NCBI RefSeq assembly: GCF_000174195.1
Contig: NZ_ACFY01000040.1
Span: 27,884 to 91,883, forward strand
Length of the DNA stretch: 64,000 nt
Source: Roseburia inulinivorans DSM 16841
GTDB taxonomy: Bacteria > Bacillota > Clostridia > Lachnospirales > Lachnospiraceae
Reading direction: 5' to 3'
In this document: positions 1 to 9,214 of the stretch, one piece after another
Position numbering within the stretch: position 1 is the stretch's first letter
Layout: the number at the start of each line of letters is the position of its first letter
Position numbers and translations under genes: made by a program
The notes under the pieces: generated by a model
What the model was told of the DNA's origin: nothing
Seen by the model: only the letters and a program-made list of their open reading frames with translations
The model's database searches: none

Positions 1-56
1 CGGAATCTTTTAAAAATTATTATATACGCAAAATCTGAAAGTAAGGAGACAGTTGA

Positions 57-3005
57 ATGGCTAAGTACCTGGTTATCGTGGAATCACCGGCAAAGGTGAA
101 GACAATTAAAAAATTTCTGGGAAAAAATTATGAGGTTGCAGCATCAAACGGACATGTGCGCGATCTCCCAAAGAGTCAGCTTGGGGTTGATGTGGAACAT
201 GATTTTGAACCGAAGTACATTACTATCCGAGGAAAAGGAGATATCCTTGCAAATCTTCGCAAAGAAGTGAAAAAAGCAGATAAAGTGTATCTCGCAACTG
301 ACCCGGACCGTGAGGGTGAAGCGATTTCCTGGCATCTTAGCAAGGCATTAAAACTGGAAGGCAAAGATGTCAACCGAATCAGTTTCAATGAGATTACGCA
401 GAGTGCGGTGAAAGCGTCTTTGAAACAGCCGAGAGACATTGACATGAACCTTGTGAATGCGCAGCAGGCGAGACGTATCTTAGACCGTATGGTTGGTTAT
501 AAGATCAGTCCGCTGCTCTGGGCAAAAGTAAAACGTGGCTTAAGTGCCGGACGTGTGCAGTCGGTTGCACTTCGCATCATCTGTGACCGCGAGGAGGAGA
601 TCAACGCTTTTATTCCGGAAGAATACTGGACACTTGACGCAGAATTAAAGATCGCAGGTGAGAAAAAGCCTTTACTTGCAAAGTTCTACGGAGACAGCGA
701 GAGCAAGATGAATATCTCTTCGAGGGAGGAGATGGACCGCGTGATGGCAGAAATCTCCAAAGAGACATTTAAAGTGATCGAGGTAAAAAAGGGCGAGCGT
801 GTGAAAAAAGCACCGCTTCCATTTACGACCAGTACTCTGCAGCAGGAGGCATCCAAAGCGCTGAACTTCCCAATCTCAAAGACGATGAGAATCGCCCAGC
901 AGCTCTATGAAGGTGTGGATGTGAAGGGGCAGGGAACGGTCGGTCTCATCACTTACCTGCGTACAGACTCTGTCCGCATTTCCGAGGAAGCAGATGCACA
1001 GGCACATGAGTACATCGGAAAAAATTACGGTGAAAATTATCTTGCAACACAGACAACTGCCAAAAAGTCCGGCGCAAAGATCCAGGATGCACATGAGGCC
1101 ATCCGTCCATCCGATATCAATCGTACACCGGCAATGGTCAAAGATTCCCTTTCCAGAGATCAGTTTCGCCTGTATCAGCTGATCTGGAAACGTTTTGCAG
1201 CAAGCCGTATGGCATCTGCGGTATATGAGACGACCAACGTGAAGATCGGTGCCGGAAATTACCGGTTTACAGTATCGGCATCCAAGATCACATTTGATGG
1301 ATTTATGTCTGTGTACACCAGTGAGGATGACGAAAAGGCAGAAAATAATGTGCTGCTGAAGTCGATCGATGAGAGTACGGAGCTTTCTTTGGAAAAGCTT
1401 GATGAAAAACAGCATTTTACCCAGCCGCCGGCACACTATACAGAGGCGTCTCTGGTCAAGACATTAGAGGAACTTGGAATCGGACGTCCGAGTACCTATT
1501 CCCCGACCATTACAACGATTCTTGCAAGACGCTATATTGTAAAGGAAAATAAGAACATTTACGTGACAGAACTCGGCGAAGTGGTAAATCAGATCATGAA
1601 GGAATCTTTCCCGTCTATCGTGGATGAACATTTCACGGCAAACATGGAGAGCCTGCTCGACAGTGTCGGCGAGGGAACTGTTAACTGGAAAACGGTTATA
1701 GAGAACTTTTATCCGGATCTTGAAAAAGCAGTCGAGGCTGCGGAAAAAGATCTTGAGAAGGTCAAAATTGAGGATGAAGTGACCGACGTGGTCTGCGATG
1801 TCTGTGGCAGAAATATGGTTGTGAAATATGGACCGCATGGTAAGTTCCTTGCCTGCCCTGGATTCCCGGAATGCCGCAACACAAAACCTTATCTGGAAAA
1901 AATCGGCGTCAAATGTCCGAAATGCGGCAAAGAGATTGTGCTGAAAAAGACCAAGAAGGGCAGAAAGTATTACGGCTGTGAGAATAACCCGGAATGCGAC
2001 TTTATGAGCTGGTCACGTCCGGTAGAAGAGAAATGCCCGAAATGCGGCGGCTACATGGTTATGAAAGGCAGCAAAATCGTCTGCGCAGACGAGCAGTGCG
2101 GTTATGTGACAGAGAAGAAAGAAAAAATCAGGAATAATTTGAATATATTGAATTTTCTGAATAAATGTGCTAAAATACAAAATGTCATAAAAAACCAGCA
2201 AAAACTTATGGGAGGCTGTCAAATGAGCGTTCAATTGTTAGATAAAACAAGAAAAATCAATAAATTGCTGCATAACAACAATTCGTCAAAAGTGGTATTT
2301 AATGATATCTGTGATGTGCTTAAGGATATTTTAAACTCTAACATTCTTGTGATCAGTAAAAAGGGAAAAGTGTTAGGAACCGGTCTGACGGATGGTGTGG
2401 AAGAGATCCGGGAGCTGATCGTGGATGAGGTCGGCGGATTTATCGATCCATTGCTGAATGAACGTTTACTTGGAATCCTGTCCACAAAAGAGAATGTCAA
2501 TCTCGAGACGTTGGGATTTGTGAATGACATTAAGAAATATACTGCGATCATAACACCGATCGACATTGCTGGAGAGCGGCTCGGAACACTGTTTGTGTAC
2601 CGGGAGAATGATCCGTATGATATTGATGATATTATTTTGAGCGAATATGGGACAACCGTGGTAGGACTTGAGATGATGCGTTCGGTAAATGAAGAGAACG
2701 CTGAGGAGACAAGAAAAGTCCAGATCGTAAAATCTGCGATCAGCACGCTTTCTTTTTCAGAACTGGAAGCCATCACCCATATTTTTGAGGAGATGGATGG
2801 CAAAGAGGGAATTCTTGTTGCAAGTAAGATCGCAGACCGTGTAGGAATCACAAGATCTGTGATCGTCAATGCACTCCGCAAGTTTGAGAGTGCAGGAGTG
2901 ATCGAATCAAGATCTTCCGGCATGAAGGGAACCTATATCAAAGTTCTGAATGACGTTGTCTTTGATGAACTGGAACAGATCAAGAAAGAAAATAACATAA
3001 AATAA
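57..3005 (+). CDS. topA: DNA topoisomerase I, open reading frame runs on into CodY
   Basis: Type IA topoisomerase that relaxes negative supercoils. The N-terminal Toprim domain carries DPDREGEA (about residues 81-88). The catalytic tyrosine is Tyr300 in GLITYLRTDS. Three four-cysteine zinc modules lie at about residues 579-681. TopA similarity ends near residue 690. The frame then crosses a stretch that looks like a normal intergenic region (promoter, ribosome site) and enters a complete CodY from Met723. An added A in the A6 run at 2121-2126 would put a TAA at 2135-2137 and give a 693-residue TopA, close to the B. subtilis length of 691. I therefore think the 982-residue fusion is probably an indel artefact, but the sequence as given has no stop. 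A site like AGGAG precedes the ATG. Confidence 0.9.
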   Translation: MAKYLVIVESPAKVKTIKKFLGKNYEVAASNGHVRDLPKSQLGVDVEHDFEPKYITIRGKGDILANLRKEVKKADKVYLATDPDREGEAISWHLSKALKLEGKDVNRISFNEITQSAVKASLKQPRDIDMNLVNAQQARRILDRMVGYKISPLLWAKVKRGLSAGRVQSVALRIICDREEEINAFIPEEYWTLDAELKIAGEKKPLLAKFYGDSESKMNISSREEMDRVMAEISKETFKVIEVKKGERVKKAPLPFTTSTLQQEASKALNFPISKTMRIAQQLYEGVDVKGQGTVGLITYLRTDSVRISEEADAQAHEYIGKNYGENYLATQTTAKKSGAKIQDAHEAIRPSDINRTPAMVKDSLSRDQFRLYQLIWKRFAASRMASAVYETTNVKIGAGNYRFTVSASKITFDGFMSVYTSEDDEKAENNVLLKSIDESTELSLEKLDEKQHFTQPPAHYTEASLVKTLEELGIGRPSTYSPTITTILARRYIVKENKNIYVTELGEVVNQIMKESFPSIVDEHFTANMESLLDSVGEGTVNWKTVIENFYPDLEKAVEAAEKDLEKVKIEDEVTDVVCDVCGRNMVVKYGPHGKFLACPGFPECRNTKPYLEKIGVKCPKCGKEIVLKKTKKGRKYYGCENNPECDFMSWSRPVEEKCPKCGGYMVMKGSKIVCADEQCGYVTEKKEKIRNNLNILNFLNKCAKIQNVIKNQQKLMGGCQMSVQLLDKTRKINKLLHNNNSSKVVFNDICDVLKDILNSNILVISKKGKVLGTGLTDGVEEIRELIVDEVGGFIDPLLNERLLGILSTKENVNLETLGFVNDIKKYTAIITPIDIAGERLGTLFVYRENDPYDIDDIILSEYGTTVVGLEMMRSVNEENAEETRKVQIVKSAISTLSFSELEAITHIFEEMDGKEGILVASKIADRVGITRSVIVNALRKFESAGVIESRSSGMKGTYIKVLNDVVFDELEQIKKENNIK
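2148..2176 (+). promoter_or_regulatory. codY promoter with overlapping CodY-box-like operator
   Basis: A strong sigma-A promoter: -35 TTGAAT at 2148-2153, 17-base spacer, -10 TAAAAT at 2171-2176, with an extended -10 TG at 2168-2169. The spacer contains AATTTTCTGAATAAA (2151-2165). This matches 12 of 15 positions of the CodY box AATTTTCWGAAAATT, including the first 11 in a row. It overlaps the -35 hexamer, so CodY bound there should block its own transcription (inference). Confidence 0.75.
2223..3005 (+). CDS. codY: GTP- and branched-chain-amino-acid-sensing repressor CodY
   Basis: Global nutrient regulator of Firmicutes that binds DNA when GTP and isoleucine/valine/leucine are plentiful. 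Counted from Met723 of the longer frame, the protein is 260 residues, matching the family (about 259). It has an N-terminal GAF-type effector domain and a C-terminal winged helix with the recognition segment ASKIADRVGITRSVIVNALR and the hallmark GMKGTYIKVLN. A GGGAGG ribosome site (2210-2215) stands 7 bases before this ATG and a full promoter lies just upstream, so it is almost certainly translated separately even though the upstream frame is open. Its place directly before flgB is the same as in B. subtilis, where CodY represses fla/che. The same link here is an inference. Confidence 0.93.
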   Translation: MSVQLLDKTRKINKLLHNNNSSKVVFNDICDVLKDILNSNILVISKKGKVLGTGLTDGVEEIRELIVDEVGGFIDPLLNERLLGILSTKENVNLETLGFVNDIKKYTAIITPIDIAGERLGTLFVYRENDPYDIDDIILSEYGTTVVGLEMMRSVNEENAEETRKVQIVKSAISTLSFSELEAITHIFEEMDGKEGILVASKIADRVGITRSVIVNALRKFESAGVIESRSSGMKGTYIKVLNDVVFDELEQIKKENNIK

Positions 3006-3025
3006 AGGGATTTACGTGAAAAAAG

Positions 3026-3057
3026 GGATTTTATAGCTTGCTATAGAGTCCTTTTTT
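3026..3057 (+). terminator. Rho-independent terminator after codY
   Basis: An 11-base-pair stem (3026-3036 with 3041-3051, two G-U pairs), a CTTG loop and a T6 tract at 3052-3057. It separates codY from the motility operon. Confidence 0.85.
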
Positions 3058-3172
3058 CACATTAAGCAGGATCTGTCATGGAAAACGGGAACACAGATTG
3101 AAAAAACAAAACACCATATTGTGCCTAAAAGTCAAAAATCTACAAGATATGTCAAAAATGGTAAAAAAAGAC

Positions 3173-3200
3173 TTGTGTTTTTGGATTTATTCTTTATAAT
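3173..3200 (+). promoter_or_regulatory. Sigma-A promoter of the fla/che operon
   Basis: -35 TTGTGT at 3173-3178, 16-base spacer, perfect -10 TATAAT at 3195-3200, 48 bases before the flgB ATG. The 3058-3247 interval holds no gene. I found no clear CodY box or c-di-GMP riboswitch in it. It is A/T-rich with A tracts upstream of the -35. Confidence 0.7.
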
Positions 3201-3247
3201 AAAACTAGGTTACTGTTGAATTATGTAAATTGGAAGGGGAATGTGTC

Positions 3248-3643
3248 ATGATTACTACGAACGCATTTGACTATATCAATGTGTTGGATAAAGCGGCGGA
3301 TGCAAGCTGGCTTCGTGAGACTGCGATTATGAATAATCTTGCGAACACAGATACGCCGGGATATAAGAGACAGGAAGTGGATTTTGAGTCTGTACTTCAG
3401 AGAGAATTAGGCCACTCCAAATACACAACGCTGGACAAGAAAATCCGTTCCTTAAATGCGGATCTTTCCGGTCTGAATGTATCTACCCATACAGACTCAT
3501 CAAATTATTCTTACCGTCTGGACCGGAACAACGTGGATCCGGATACCGAGAATGTGGAACTGGCATCGGAGACGATCCGTTATCAGGCACTTACGAACAG
3601 CATCACCTCTGATTTTACGAGAATGCAGGCAGTTTTAAAGTAA
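3248..3643 (+). CDS. flgB: Flagellar basal-body rod protein FlgB
   Basis: Proximal rod subunit exported by the flagellar secretion system; first gene of the fla/che operon. The 131-residue product has the rod/hook family N-terminal helix with NLANTDTPGYKRQEVDF (the ANxxTPGYK motif). I chose the ATG at 3248, with GGAAGGGGAA just upstream, over an in-frame TTG at 3230 that lies within the ribosome-binding region. It is followed after 29 bases by flgC, as in other Firmicutes. Confidence 0.93.
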   Translation: MITTNAFDYINVLDKAADASWLRETAIMNNLANTDTPGYKRQEVDFESVLQRELGHSKYTTLDKKIRSLNADLSGLNVSTHTDSSNYSYRLDRNNVDPDTENVELASETIRYQALTNSITSDFTRMQAVLK

Positions 3644-3672
3644 AATAAGAGCAGGATTACAGGAGGATAAAA

Positions 3673-4113
3673 ATGGCTTTATTTCAGGCGTTTGATATCA
3701 GTGCTTCGGGAATGACTGCGGAGCGTTTCCGTATGGATACCATTGCAGAGAATATTGCAAATGTAAATACGACAAGAACAGAAGATGGAACTCCATACCG
3801 AAGAAAAATAGTTACTTTTGCAGAGAAGGAAGTGACTTCTTTCTCAAGGTATTATCAGAATGCCAGATCTAAGTTTGTCGGAAATGGTGTGAAAGTATCT
3901 TCTGTCAAAGAGGACACAGAGACTGATTTTATCATGGAGTATGATCCGTCCAATCCGGATGCGGATGAGAATGGTTATGTTTCTTATCCGAATGTGAATA
4001 CGGTCACAGAGATGACGAACCTTATTGATGCATCCCGTGCGTATGAGGCAAACACAACAGCATTCGAGGCTGCAAAATCAATTGCACAGAGCGGACTCTC
4101 CATTGGAAAATAA
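3673..4113 (+). CDS. flgC: Flagellar basal-body rod protein FlgC
   Basis: Rod subunit of 146 residues that assembles next to FlgB. The N terminus (FDISASGMTAERFRMDTIAENIANVNT) holds the rod/hook family motif and the C terminus the paired helix NLIDASRAYEANTTAFEAAK. A good ribosome site (AGGAGG, 3660-3665) precedes the ATG. It sits between flgB and fliE in the standard order. Confidence 0.95.
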   Translation: MALFQAFDISASGMTAERFRMDTIAENIANVNTTRTEDGTPYRRKIVTFAEKEVTSFSRYYQNARSKFVGNGVKVSSVKEDTETDFIMEYDPSNPDADENGYVSYPNVNTVTEMTNLIDASRAYEANTTAFEAAKSIAQSGLSIGK

Positions 4114-4147
4114 GTAAAGATAAAAGATAAGTAAGGTGGTATGACAT

Positions 4148-4459
4148 ATGGATATCAGTTCATTGACAAATATCAGTTCAGATTATCTGAATCAGATCGC
4201 ACAGCAGAACAGGCTGGTCACGACAGACGATGATTCGTTCAGTTCTGTCCTTTCATCTGCGATGAATATGGTTTCAGAGACAAACAACCTGCAGAACAAC
4301 GCACAGTCAGAGGTGATCCGTTTTGCATTGGGACAGTCAGAGAACACACATGATCTGTCAACGGCACAGACCAAAGCACTTACTGCGATCCAGTATACGG
4401 TGGCAGTGAGAGATAAAATGATCGATGCATACAAAGAAATTATGAATATGCAAATTTAG
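4148..4459 (+). CDS. fliE: Flagellar hook-basal body protein FliE
   Basis: Small (103 residues) adaptor that joins the MS ring to the rod. The family C-terminal helix ends in LTAIQYTVAVRDKMIDAYKE. The AAGGTGG site at 4134-4140 supports the ATG at 4148. An ATG at 4141 is out of frame. It is followed after 13 bases by fliF, its direct partner. Confidence 0.93.
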   Translation: MDISSLTNISSDYLNQIAQQNRLVTTDDDSFSSVLSSAMNMVSETNNLQNNAQSEVIRFALGQSENTHDLSTAQTKALTAIQYTVAVRDKMIDAYKEIMNMQI

Positions 4460-4472
4460 TGAACGAGGGTAG

Positions 4473-6083
4473 ATGAAAATGCCGGAACAGGTACAAAAGG
4501 TTTTAGACAGAATCCTAGAATGGTGGAAAAAATTCAATACAAAACAAAAGACACTGTTGATCAGCATTGTGGCAGTTGTGCTTGTGGCTCTTGCAATTCT
4601 TGCGGCAGTCGTTTCCAAACCGAAAATGGTAACATTAGTTACCTGCGCGACGACGGCAGAATCGGGACAGGTCAAGAACATTCTCGACTCCGAGAATATT
4701 TCTTATGAACTCTCCGCAGATGGGCTTGCCTTTCAGGTAAATGAGAAAGATTACGCAAATGCTTCCATTGTTCTTGGAACAAATGATATTCCAACCAGCG
4801 GCACGAAGCTAAGCGACGTGTTTGATGGAGGTTTCAGTTCCACTGAGGCAGACAAGACCAAAAAGTACAAATTATATCTCGAAGAGTATTATGCTGAGAA
4901 GCTTGAGACATTATCGAATGTAGATGCAGCGGCAGTGACACTGGATCTGCCGGACGAAGATGGAACGATCCTCTCCAAGGGCGAACAGGCATATGTGACA
5001 GCGATCCTGACACTCAATGGAACAATGGATGATGAACAGGCAGCCGGACTTGCAAAATATCTTGCAACAAATGTTGGAAATGATGACACATCCAATGTGC
5101 TCATCCTCGATAATAGTTCAAATGTTCTTTTCTCTGGTCAGGATGATACGTCTGTGACAGGAAATGCCAACAACCAGTTGTCTTTAAAGACCAAAGCCGA
5201 AAATCAGGTAAAAGGCCAGGTGAAAGATGTCCTTGTAGGATCATCACTGTTTGACAATGTAGAAGTCGGTCTGAATCTTGCGATGAATTTTGACCAGACC
5301 ACAGAATCCACACACGAATATTATGCGCCGGATGGACAGACCAATGGTATGGTTGGCTCAAAGAGTGAATATGAATCGAATGCAGTCGGTGGAGCAGCGG
5401 CAACACCGGGAACAGATTCCAATGATGACGATACGACTTATGTGATGGAAGATAATGATTACACAAGTTCCAGTGTGTCTGAGACGAATACAAACTACCA
5501 GAATAACGAGAAGATCACAACAACAACACCGGCAGTTGGAACTGTTAATTATGACGGCTCATCCATATCTGCAGTCGCAACGAACTATGTGATCTATGAT
5601 GAGGATACACTGCGTGCTTCCGGAACGCTCGGTGACATGACCTTTGATGAGTATGTTGTTGCAAACAGTGAACCTGTAAAGGCGGAAGTAGACCAGGATC
5701 TTTATACGCTGATCTCCAATGCAACAGGCGTACCGGTGAGCAATATCACGATCATTGCATATGATCAGCCGATGTTCCAGTACAGCAAAGGAAGTACACG
5801 GACCATATCGGATTATCTGCAGATCATCCTTGCAGTATTGATTTTTGCACTGTTAGGTTATGTAGTATTCCGCAGCACAAGAAAAGAGAAAGCAGTCGAG
5901 CCGGAGCCGGAACTTTCCGTGGAGTCTCTGCTTGAATCCACCAAAGAATCTGCAGATACATTACAGGATATCGGATTCAATGAAAAATCAGAGACAAGAG
6001 TCCTGATAGAAAAATTCGTAGAAGAAAATCCGGAAGCGGCAGCTTCCTTACTTAGAAACTGGCTGAATGAGGAGTGGGAGTAG
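4473..6083 (+). CDS. fliF: Flagellar M-ring protein FliF
   Basis: Forms the MS ring in the cytoplasmic membrane. The 536 residues show an N-terminal membrane helix (about residues 26-48), the YscJ/FliF-type ring domains, a low-complexity Ser/Thr/Asp region near residues 300-350, a second membrane helix near residues 445-465 and a cytoplasmic tail that docks FliG (ends LLRNWLNEEWE). The start at 4473 follows GAGGG; an in-frame ATG two codons on is possible. fliG begins three bases after the stop. Confidence 0.95.
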   Translation: MKMPEQVQKVLDRILEWWKKFNTKQKTLLISIVAVVLVALAILAAVVSKPKMVTLVTCATTAESGQVKNILDSENISYELSADGLAFQVNEKDYANASIVLGTNDIPTSGTKLSDVFDGGFSSTEADKTKKYKLYLEEYYAEKLETLSNVDAAAVTLDLPDEDGTILSKGEQAYVTAILTLNGTMDDEQAAGLAKYLATNVGNDDTSNVLILDNSSNVLFSGQDDTSVTGNANNQLSLKTKAENQVKGQVKDVLVGSSLFDNVEVGLNLAMNFDQTTESTHEYYAPDGQTNGMVGSKSEYESNAVGGAAATPGTDSNDDDTTYVMEDNDYTSSSVSETNTNYQNNEKITTTTPAVGTVNYDGSSISAVATNYVIYDEDTLRASGTLGDMTFDEYVVANSEPVKAEVDQDLYTLISNATGVPVSNITIIAYDQPMFQYSKGSTRTISDYLQIILAVLIFALLGYVVFRSTRKEKAVEPEPELSVESLLESTKESADTLQDIGFNEKSETRVLIEKFVEENPEAAASLLRNWLNEEWE

Positions 6084-6086
6084 AAT

Positions 6087-7094
6087 ATGGCAACTGCAGA
6101 TTACAATGGCGTTCAGAAAGCCGCAATCCTGCTGATTACATTAGGACCTGAACGTTCCGCAGATATTTTTAAACATCTGAAAGAAGAAGAGATTGAGGAA
6201 CTTACACTGGAGATCGCAAATACAAGAAGCGTGTCTCCACAGGTAAAAGAAGATATTTTAAATGAGTTTTATCAGGTGTGTCTGGCACAGCAGTATATCG
6301 CAGAGGGTGGTATCGGTTATGCAAAAGAGCTTCTTGACAAGGCTCTTGGACAGGAAAAAGCACAGGAGGTTATCTCCAAGCTGACTGCTTCCTTACAGGT
6401 TCGCCCATTCGAGTTCGTGCGGAAGACAGATCCGAGTCAGCTTTTGAACTTTATCCAGGATGAGCATCCACAGACGATCGCGATGATTTTATCTTATCTG
6501 ACAGCATCGCAGGCGGCGATGGTTTTAGGAGCACTTCCACCGGAGAAACAGGCGGATGTTGCAAAGAGGATCGCAATGATGGATCGTACATCACCGGATG
6601 TGATCAAAGAGGTGGAGCGAGTGTTAGAAAGAAGACTTTCTTCTCTGGTCAACCAGGATTACACGATTGTCGGAGGTGTCGATGCGATCGTGAATATCTT
6701 AAATACGGTAGACCGTTCTACAGAGAAGCATATTATGGAATCTCTTGAAATTGAAGAACCTGAGCTTGCAGATGAAATCCGTAAGAAGATGTTCGTATTT
6801 GAGGATATCCTTCTTCTCGATGACAGAGCTATCCAGCGAGTCCTTCGTGATGTTGAAAACTCAGATCTTGGCGTGGCATTGAAAGGTGCAAACGAAGATG
6901 TTCAGAATGCGATCTTTAACAACCTGTCAAAACGTCTTGCAGCCATGATCAAAGAGGATATGGAATTTATGGGACCTGTGCGTATGAAGGATGTTGAGGA
7001 GGCACAGCAGAAGATTGTCAGTGTGATCCGAAAACTTGAAGATGCAGGTGAGATCGTAATTTCAAGAGGCGGAGGTGACGAGATTATTGCCTAA
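6087..7094 (+). CDS. fliG: Flagellar motor switch protein FliG
   Basis: Rotor protein (335 residues) that takes torque from MotA and sets rotation sense. The middle-domain EHPQT motif is present (DEHPQTIAMILSYL). The C-terminal domain carries the charged torque helix (DDRAIQRVLRDVEN). Its ribosome site lies inside the end of fliF (GGGAG). The 3' end overlaps fliH, whose ribosome site GGAGGTG is inside fliG codons. This implies coupled translation. Confidence 0.96.
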   Translation: MATADYNGVQKAAILLITLGPERSADIFKHLKEEEIEELTLEIANTRSVSPQVKEDILNEFYQVCLAQQYIAEGGIGYAKELLDKALGQEKAQEVISKLTASLQVRPFEFVRKTDPSQLLNFIQDEHPQTIAMILSYLTASQAAMVLGALPPEKQADVAKRIAMMDRTSPDVIKEVERVLERRLSSLVNQDYTIVGGVDAIVNILNTVDRSTEKHIMESLEIEEPELADEIRKKMFVFEDILLLDDRAIQRVLRDVENSDLGVALKGANEDVQNAIFNNLSKRLAAMIKEDMEFMGPVRMKDVEEAQQKIVSVIRKLEDAGEIVISRGGGDEIIA

Positions 7095-7878
7095 TCTTTA
7101 CAAACAATATTTCGTGCACAACGAGCCGAATAATAAACGTGTCATTAACTCAGATGATATTGTAGAAAAACGTTTAGAGAAGATGGCAGAGCTTAAGCGC
7201 AGGGAACAAAAAACAACGGATGAGAATGGCTTCTCAGCAGGAATTGTCGGTCCTGACACAGATTATGTGGAGGAGATCGACCATGTCGCTGAAGCAAAAA
7301 AAGAAGCTGAAAAAATTCTGGCGGAAGCACAGGCGCAGGCACAAGCAATTTTAAATCAGGCGAATCAGGAAGCTGAAGATATCCGGGAGAATGCAAAAAA
7401 TACCGGATATCAGGAGGGAAGACAGAGCCTGGAGAGTGAACTGGCAACGCAGCGTGAAGAGTTACAGAACGAATATCAGAGCAAACAGGAAACGCTTCAG
7501 AATGAATTCAGGGAGAAACAACAAAATATGGAAAAGGATCTGGTAGATGTGATCCTTGAGGTTTTTAACAAAGTATTCCATATACAGTTTGACCATAAAA
7601 AACACATTCTGATGTATCTCATCGATGATGCAATTTTAAATATCGAGGGAGATAAAAAATTCCGCATCAAGGTTGCTAACAGCAATGTAATGTTTTTGGA
7701 GAATCATAAAGAAGAAATCCTGGAACGAGTGGGAGCCGGGATCGAGATCGAGATTGTCGCAGATTCCTCCATGGATGGAAATTCCTGTGTGATCGAGACA
7801 GACTCAGGAGTATTCGACTGCAGCCTTGGTGTGCAGCTCGAAAATCTTATTAAAGATATAAAATCACTATGCTTATAA
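7087..7878 (+). CDS. fliH: Flagellar assembly protein FliH, probable TTG start
   Basis: Stator of the FliI export ATPase. The frame opens at GTG 7075, but homology-like sequence starts PNLYKQYFV and a GGAGGTG site at 7071-7077 sits 9 bases before TTG 7087, so I take TTG as the start (about 263 residues). The middle is a long coiled coil rich in Ala/Gln/Glu (KEAEKILAEAQAQAQAILNQ) typical of FliH and V-type stators. The C-terminal domain follows. The start overlaps the fliG stop by 8 bases. Confidence 0.88.
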   Translation: MPNLYKQYFVHNEPNNKRVINSDDIVEKRLEKMAELKRREQKTTDENGFSAGIVGPDTDYVEEIDHVAEAKKEAEKILAEAQAQAQAILNQANQEAEDIRENAKNTGYQEGRQSLESELATQREELQNEYQSKQETLQNEFREKQQNMEKDLVDVILEVFNKVFHIQFDHKKHILMYLIDDAILNIEGDKKFRIKVANSNVMFLENHKEEILERVGAGIEIEIVADSSMDGNSCVIETDSGVFDCSLGVQLENLIKDIKSLCL

Positions 7879-7890
7879 GGATGGTTGAAA

Positions 7891-9201
7891 GTGGACAGCA
7901 GGTATAACAAGTATTTACGACTGGCGGAGAATACATATTTTAAACGGCTTGGAAAAGTTGTTAAAATTGTTGGATTGACCATTGAATCCGTTGGTCCGGA
8001 TGCAAAACTGAATGACTTGTGCAGAATTATCATTGATGAAAATGCTGGCACCGTGGTAATGGCTGAGGTTGTGGGTTTCAGGGATAAAAGACTGCTTTTG
8101 ATGCCTTATGAGAGCGTAGAGGGGATAGGAGTAGGATGTATCGTTGAAAATACGGGGCATCCTTTATCTGTTTCTGTAGGAAATGAACTTTTAGGGCACA
8201 CCTTAGACGGAATTGGACGTCCAACGGACATTGACAAATTAGAAACACCGTATGAATATCCGGTCGATGCACAGCCTCCGGATCCGATGTCAAGAAAGAT
8301 CATCAGTGAGGTGCTTCCTCTCGGCGTGAAAGCGGTCGATGGATTGATCACAGTCGGAAAAGGACAGCGTATCGGAATTTTTGCAGGTTCCGGTGTCGGA
8401 AAGAGTACACTGCTTGGTATGTTTGCAAGAAATACAAAGGCAGATATCAATGTCATTGCCCTGATCGGTGAGCGTGGCCGTGAGGTGCGCGAATTTGTGG
8501 AACGGGATCTTGGAGAAGAGGGTATGAAACGTTCCATTGTCGTTGTGGCGACTTCTGACAAACCGGCATTGATCCGTAAGAAGGCAGCAATGACGGCGAC
8601 ATCCATTGCAGAGTATTTCAGGGATCAGGGAAAAGATGTGCTTCTGATGATGGATTCCCTGACACGTTTTTCCATGGCACAGCGCGAGATCGGACTTGCA
8701 TCCGGAGAACCGCCTGTAACCAGAGGATATCCGCCGAGTGTATATTCGGAGATGCCAAAACTGTTAGAGCGTGCAGGAACTTCAGATAAAGGATCAATCA
8801 CCGGATTATATACGGTGCTGGTAGATGGTGATGATTTTAATGAACCGATCACAGATACAGCCCGAAGCATTTTGGATGGTCATATCATGCTGTCCAGAAA
8901 ACTGGGACATAAAAACCACTATCCGGCCATTGATATTTTACAGAGTATTTCCAGGGTTATGAGTTCCATTGCAACGCCGGAACATAAAGAACTGGCAGGC
9001 AGGTTAAAAAATGTACTTGCCACATACAATGAGGCAGAAGATCTGATCAATATTGGAGCCTATAAGAGCGGTTCTAACAGGAATATCGATTATGCCATCC
9101 AGAAAATCGATGCTGTAAATGATTTCCTGATGCAGAAGACCGACGAAAAATTCCAGTTTGAACAGGAGATCGATCTGCTGCGTGCACTTTTTAATGATTA
9201 G
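7891..9201 (+). CDS. fliI: Flagellum-specific ATPase FliI
   Basis: Export ATPase (about 436 residues) related to F1 beta. The Walker A motif is GIFAGSGVGKSTLLG and the Walker B region is DVLLMMDSLTRF; GYPPSVYSEMPKLLERAG is also characteristic. I prefer GTG 7891 (ribosome site AAGGATGG) over TTG 7885. Neighbours FliH and FliJ form its complex. Confidence 0.95.
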   Translation: MDSRYNKYLRLAENTYFKRLGKVVKIVGLTIESVGPDAKLNDLCRIIIDENAGTVVMAEVVGFRDKRLLLMPYESVEGIGVGCIVENTGHPLSVSVGNELLGHTLDGIGRPTDIDKLETPYEYPVDAQPPDPMSRKIISEVLPLGVKAVDGLITVGKGQRIGIFAGSGVGKSTLLGMFARNTKADINVIALIGERGREVREFVERDLGEEGMKRSIVVVATSDKPALIRKKAAMTATSIAEYFRDQGKDVLLMMDSLTRFSMAQREIGLASGEPPVTRGYPPSVYSEMPKLLERAGTSDKGSITGLYTVLVDGDDFNEPITDTARSILDGHIMLSRKLGHKNHYPAIDILQSISRVMSSIATPEHKELAGRLKNVLATYNEAEDLINIGAYKSGSNRNIDYAIQKIDAVNDFLMQKTDEKFQFEQEIDLLRALFND

Positions 9202-9214
9202 AGGTTGATAGGAT

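Noticed and set aside
876..1436. Long minus-strand open frame inside topA
   Set aside because: Shadow of a conserved gene, rich in Cys/His/Leu with no start signal; the same holds for other minus-strand frames over flagellar genes and polC.
3058..3247. c-di-GMP riboswitch or CodY box before flgB
   Set aside because: No riboswitch core seen. AATT-5-AATT near 3217 has the wrong spacing for a CodY box (needs 7).
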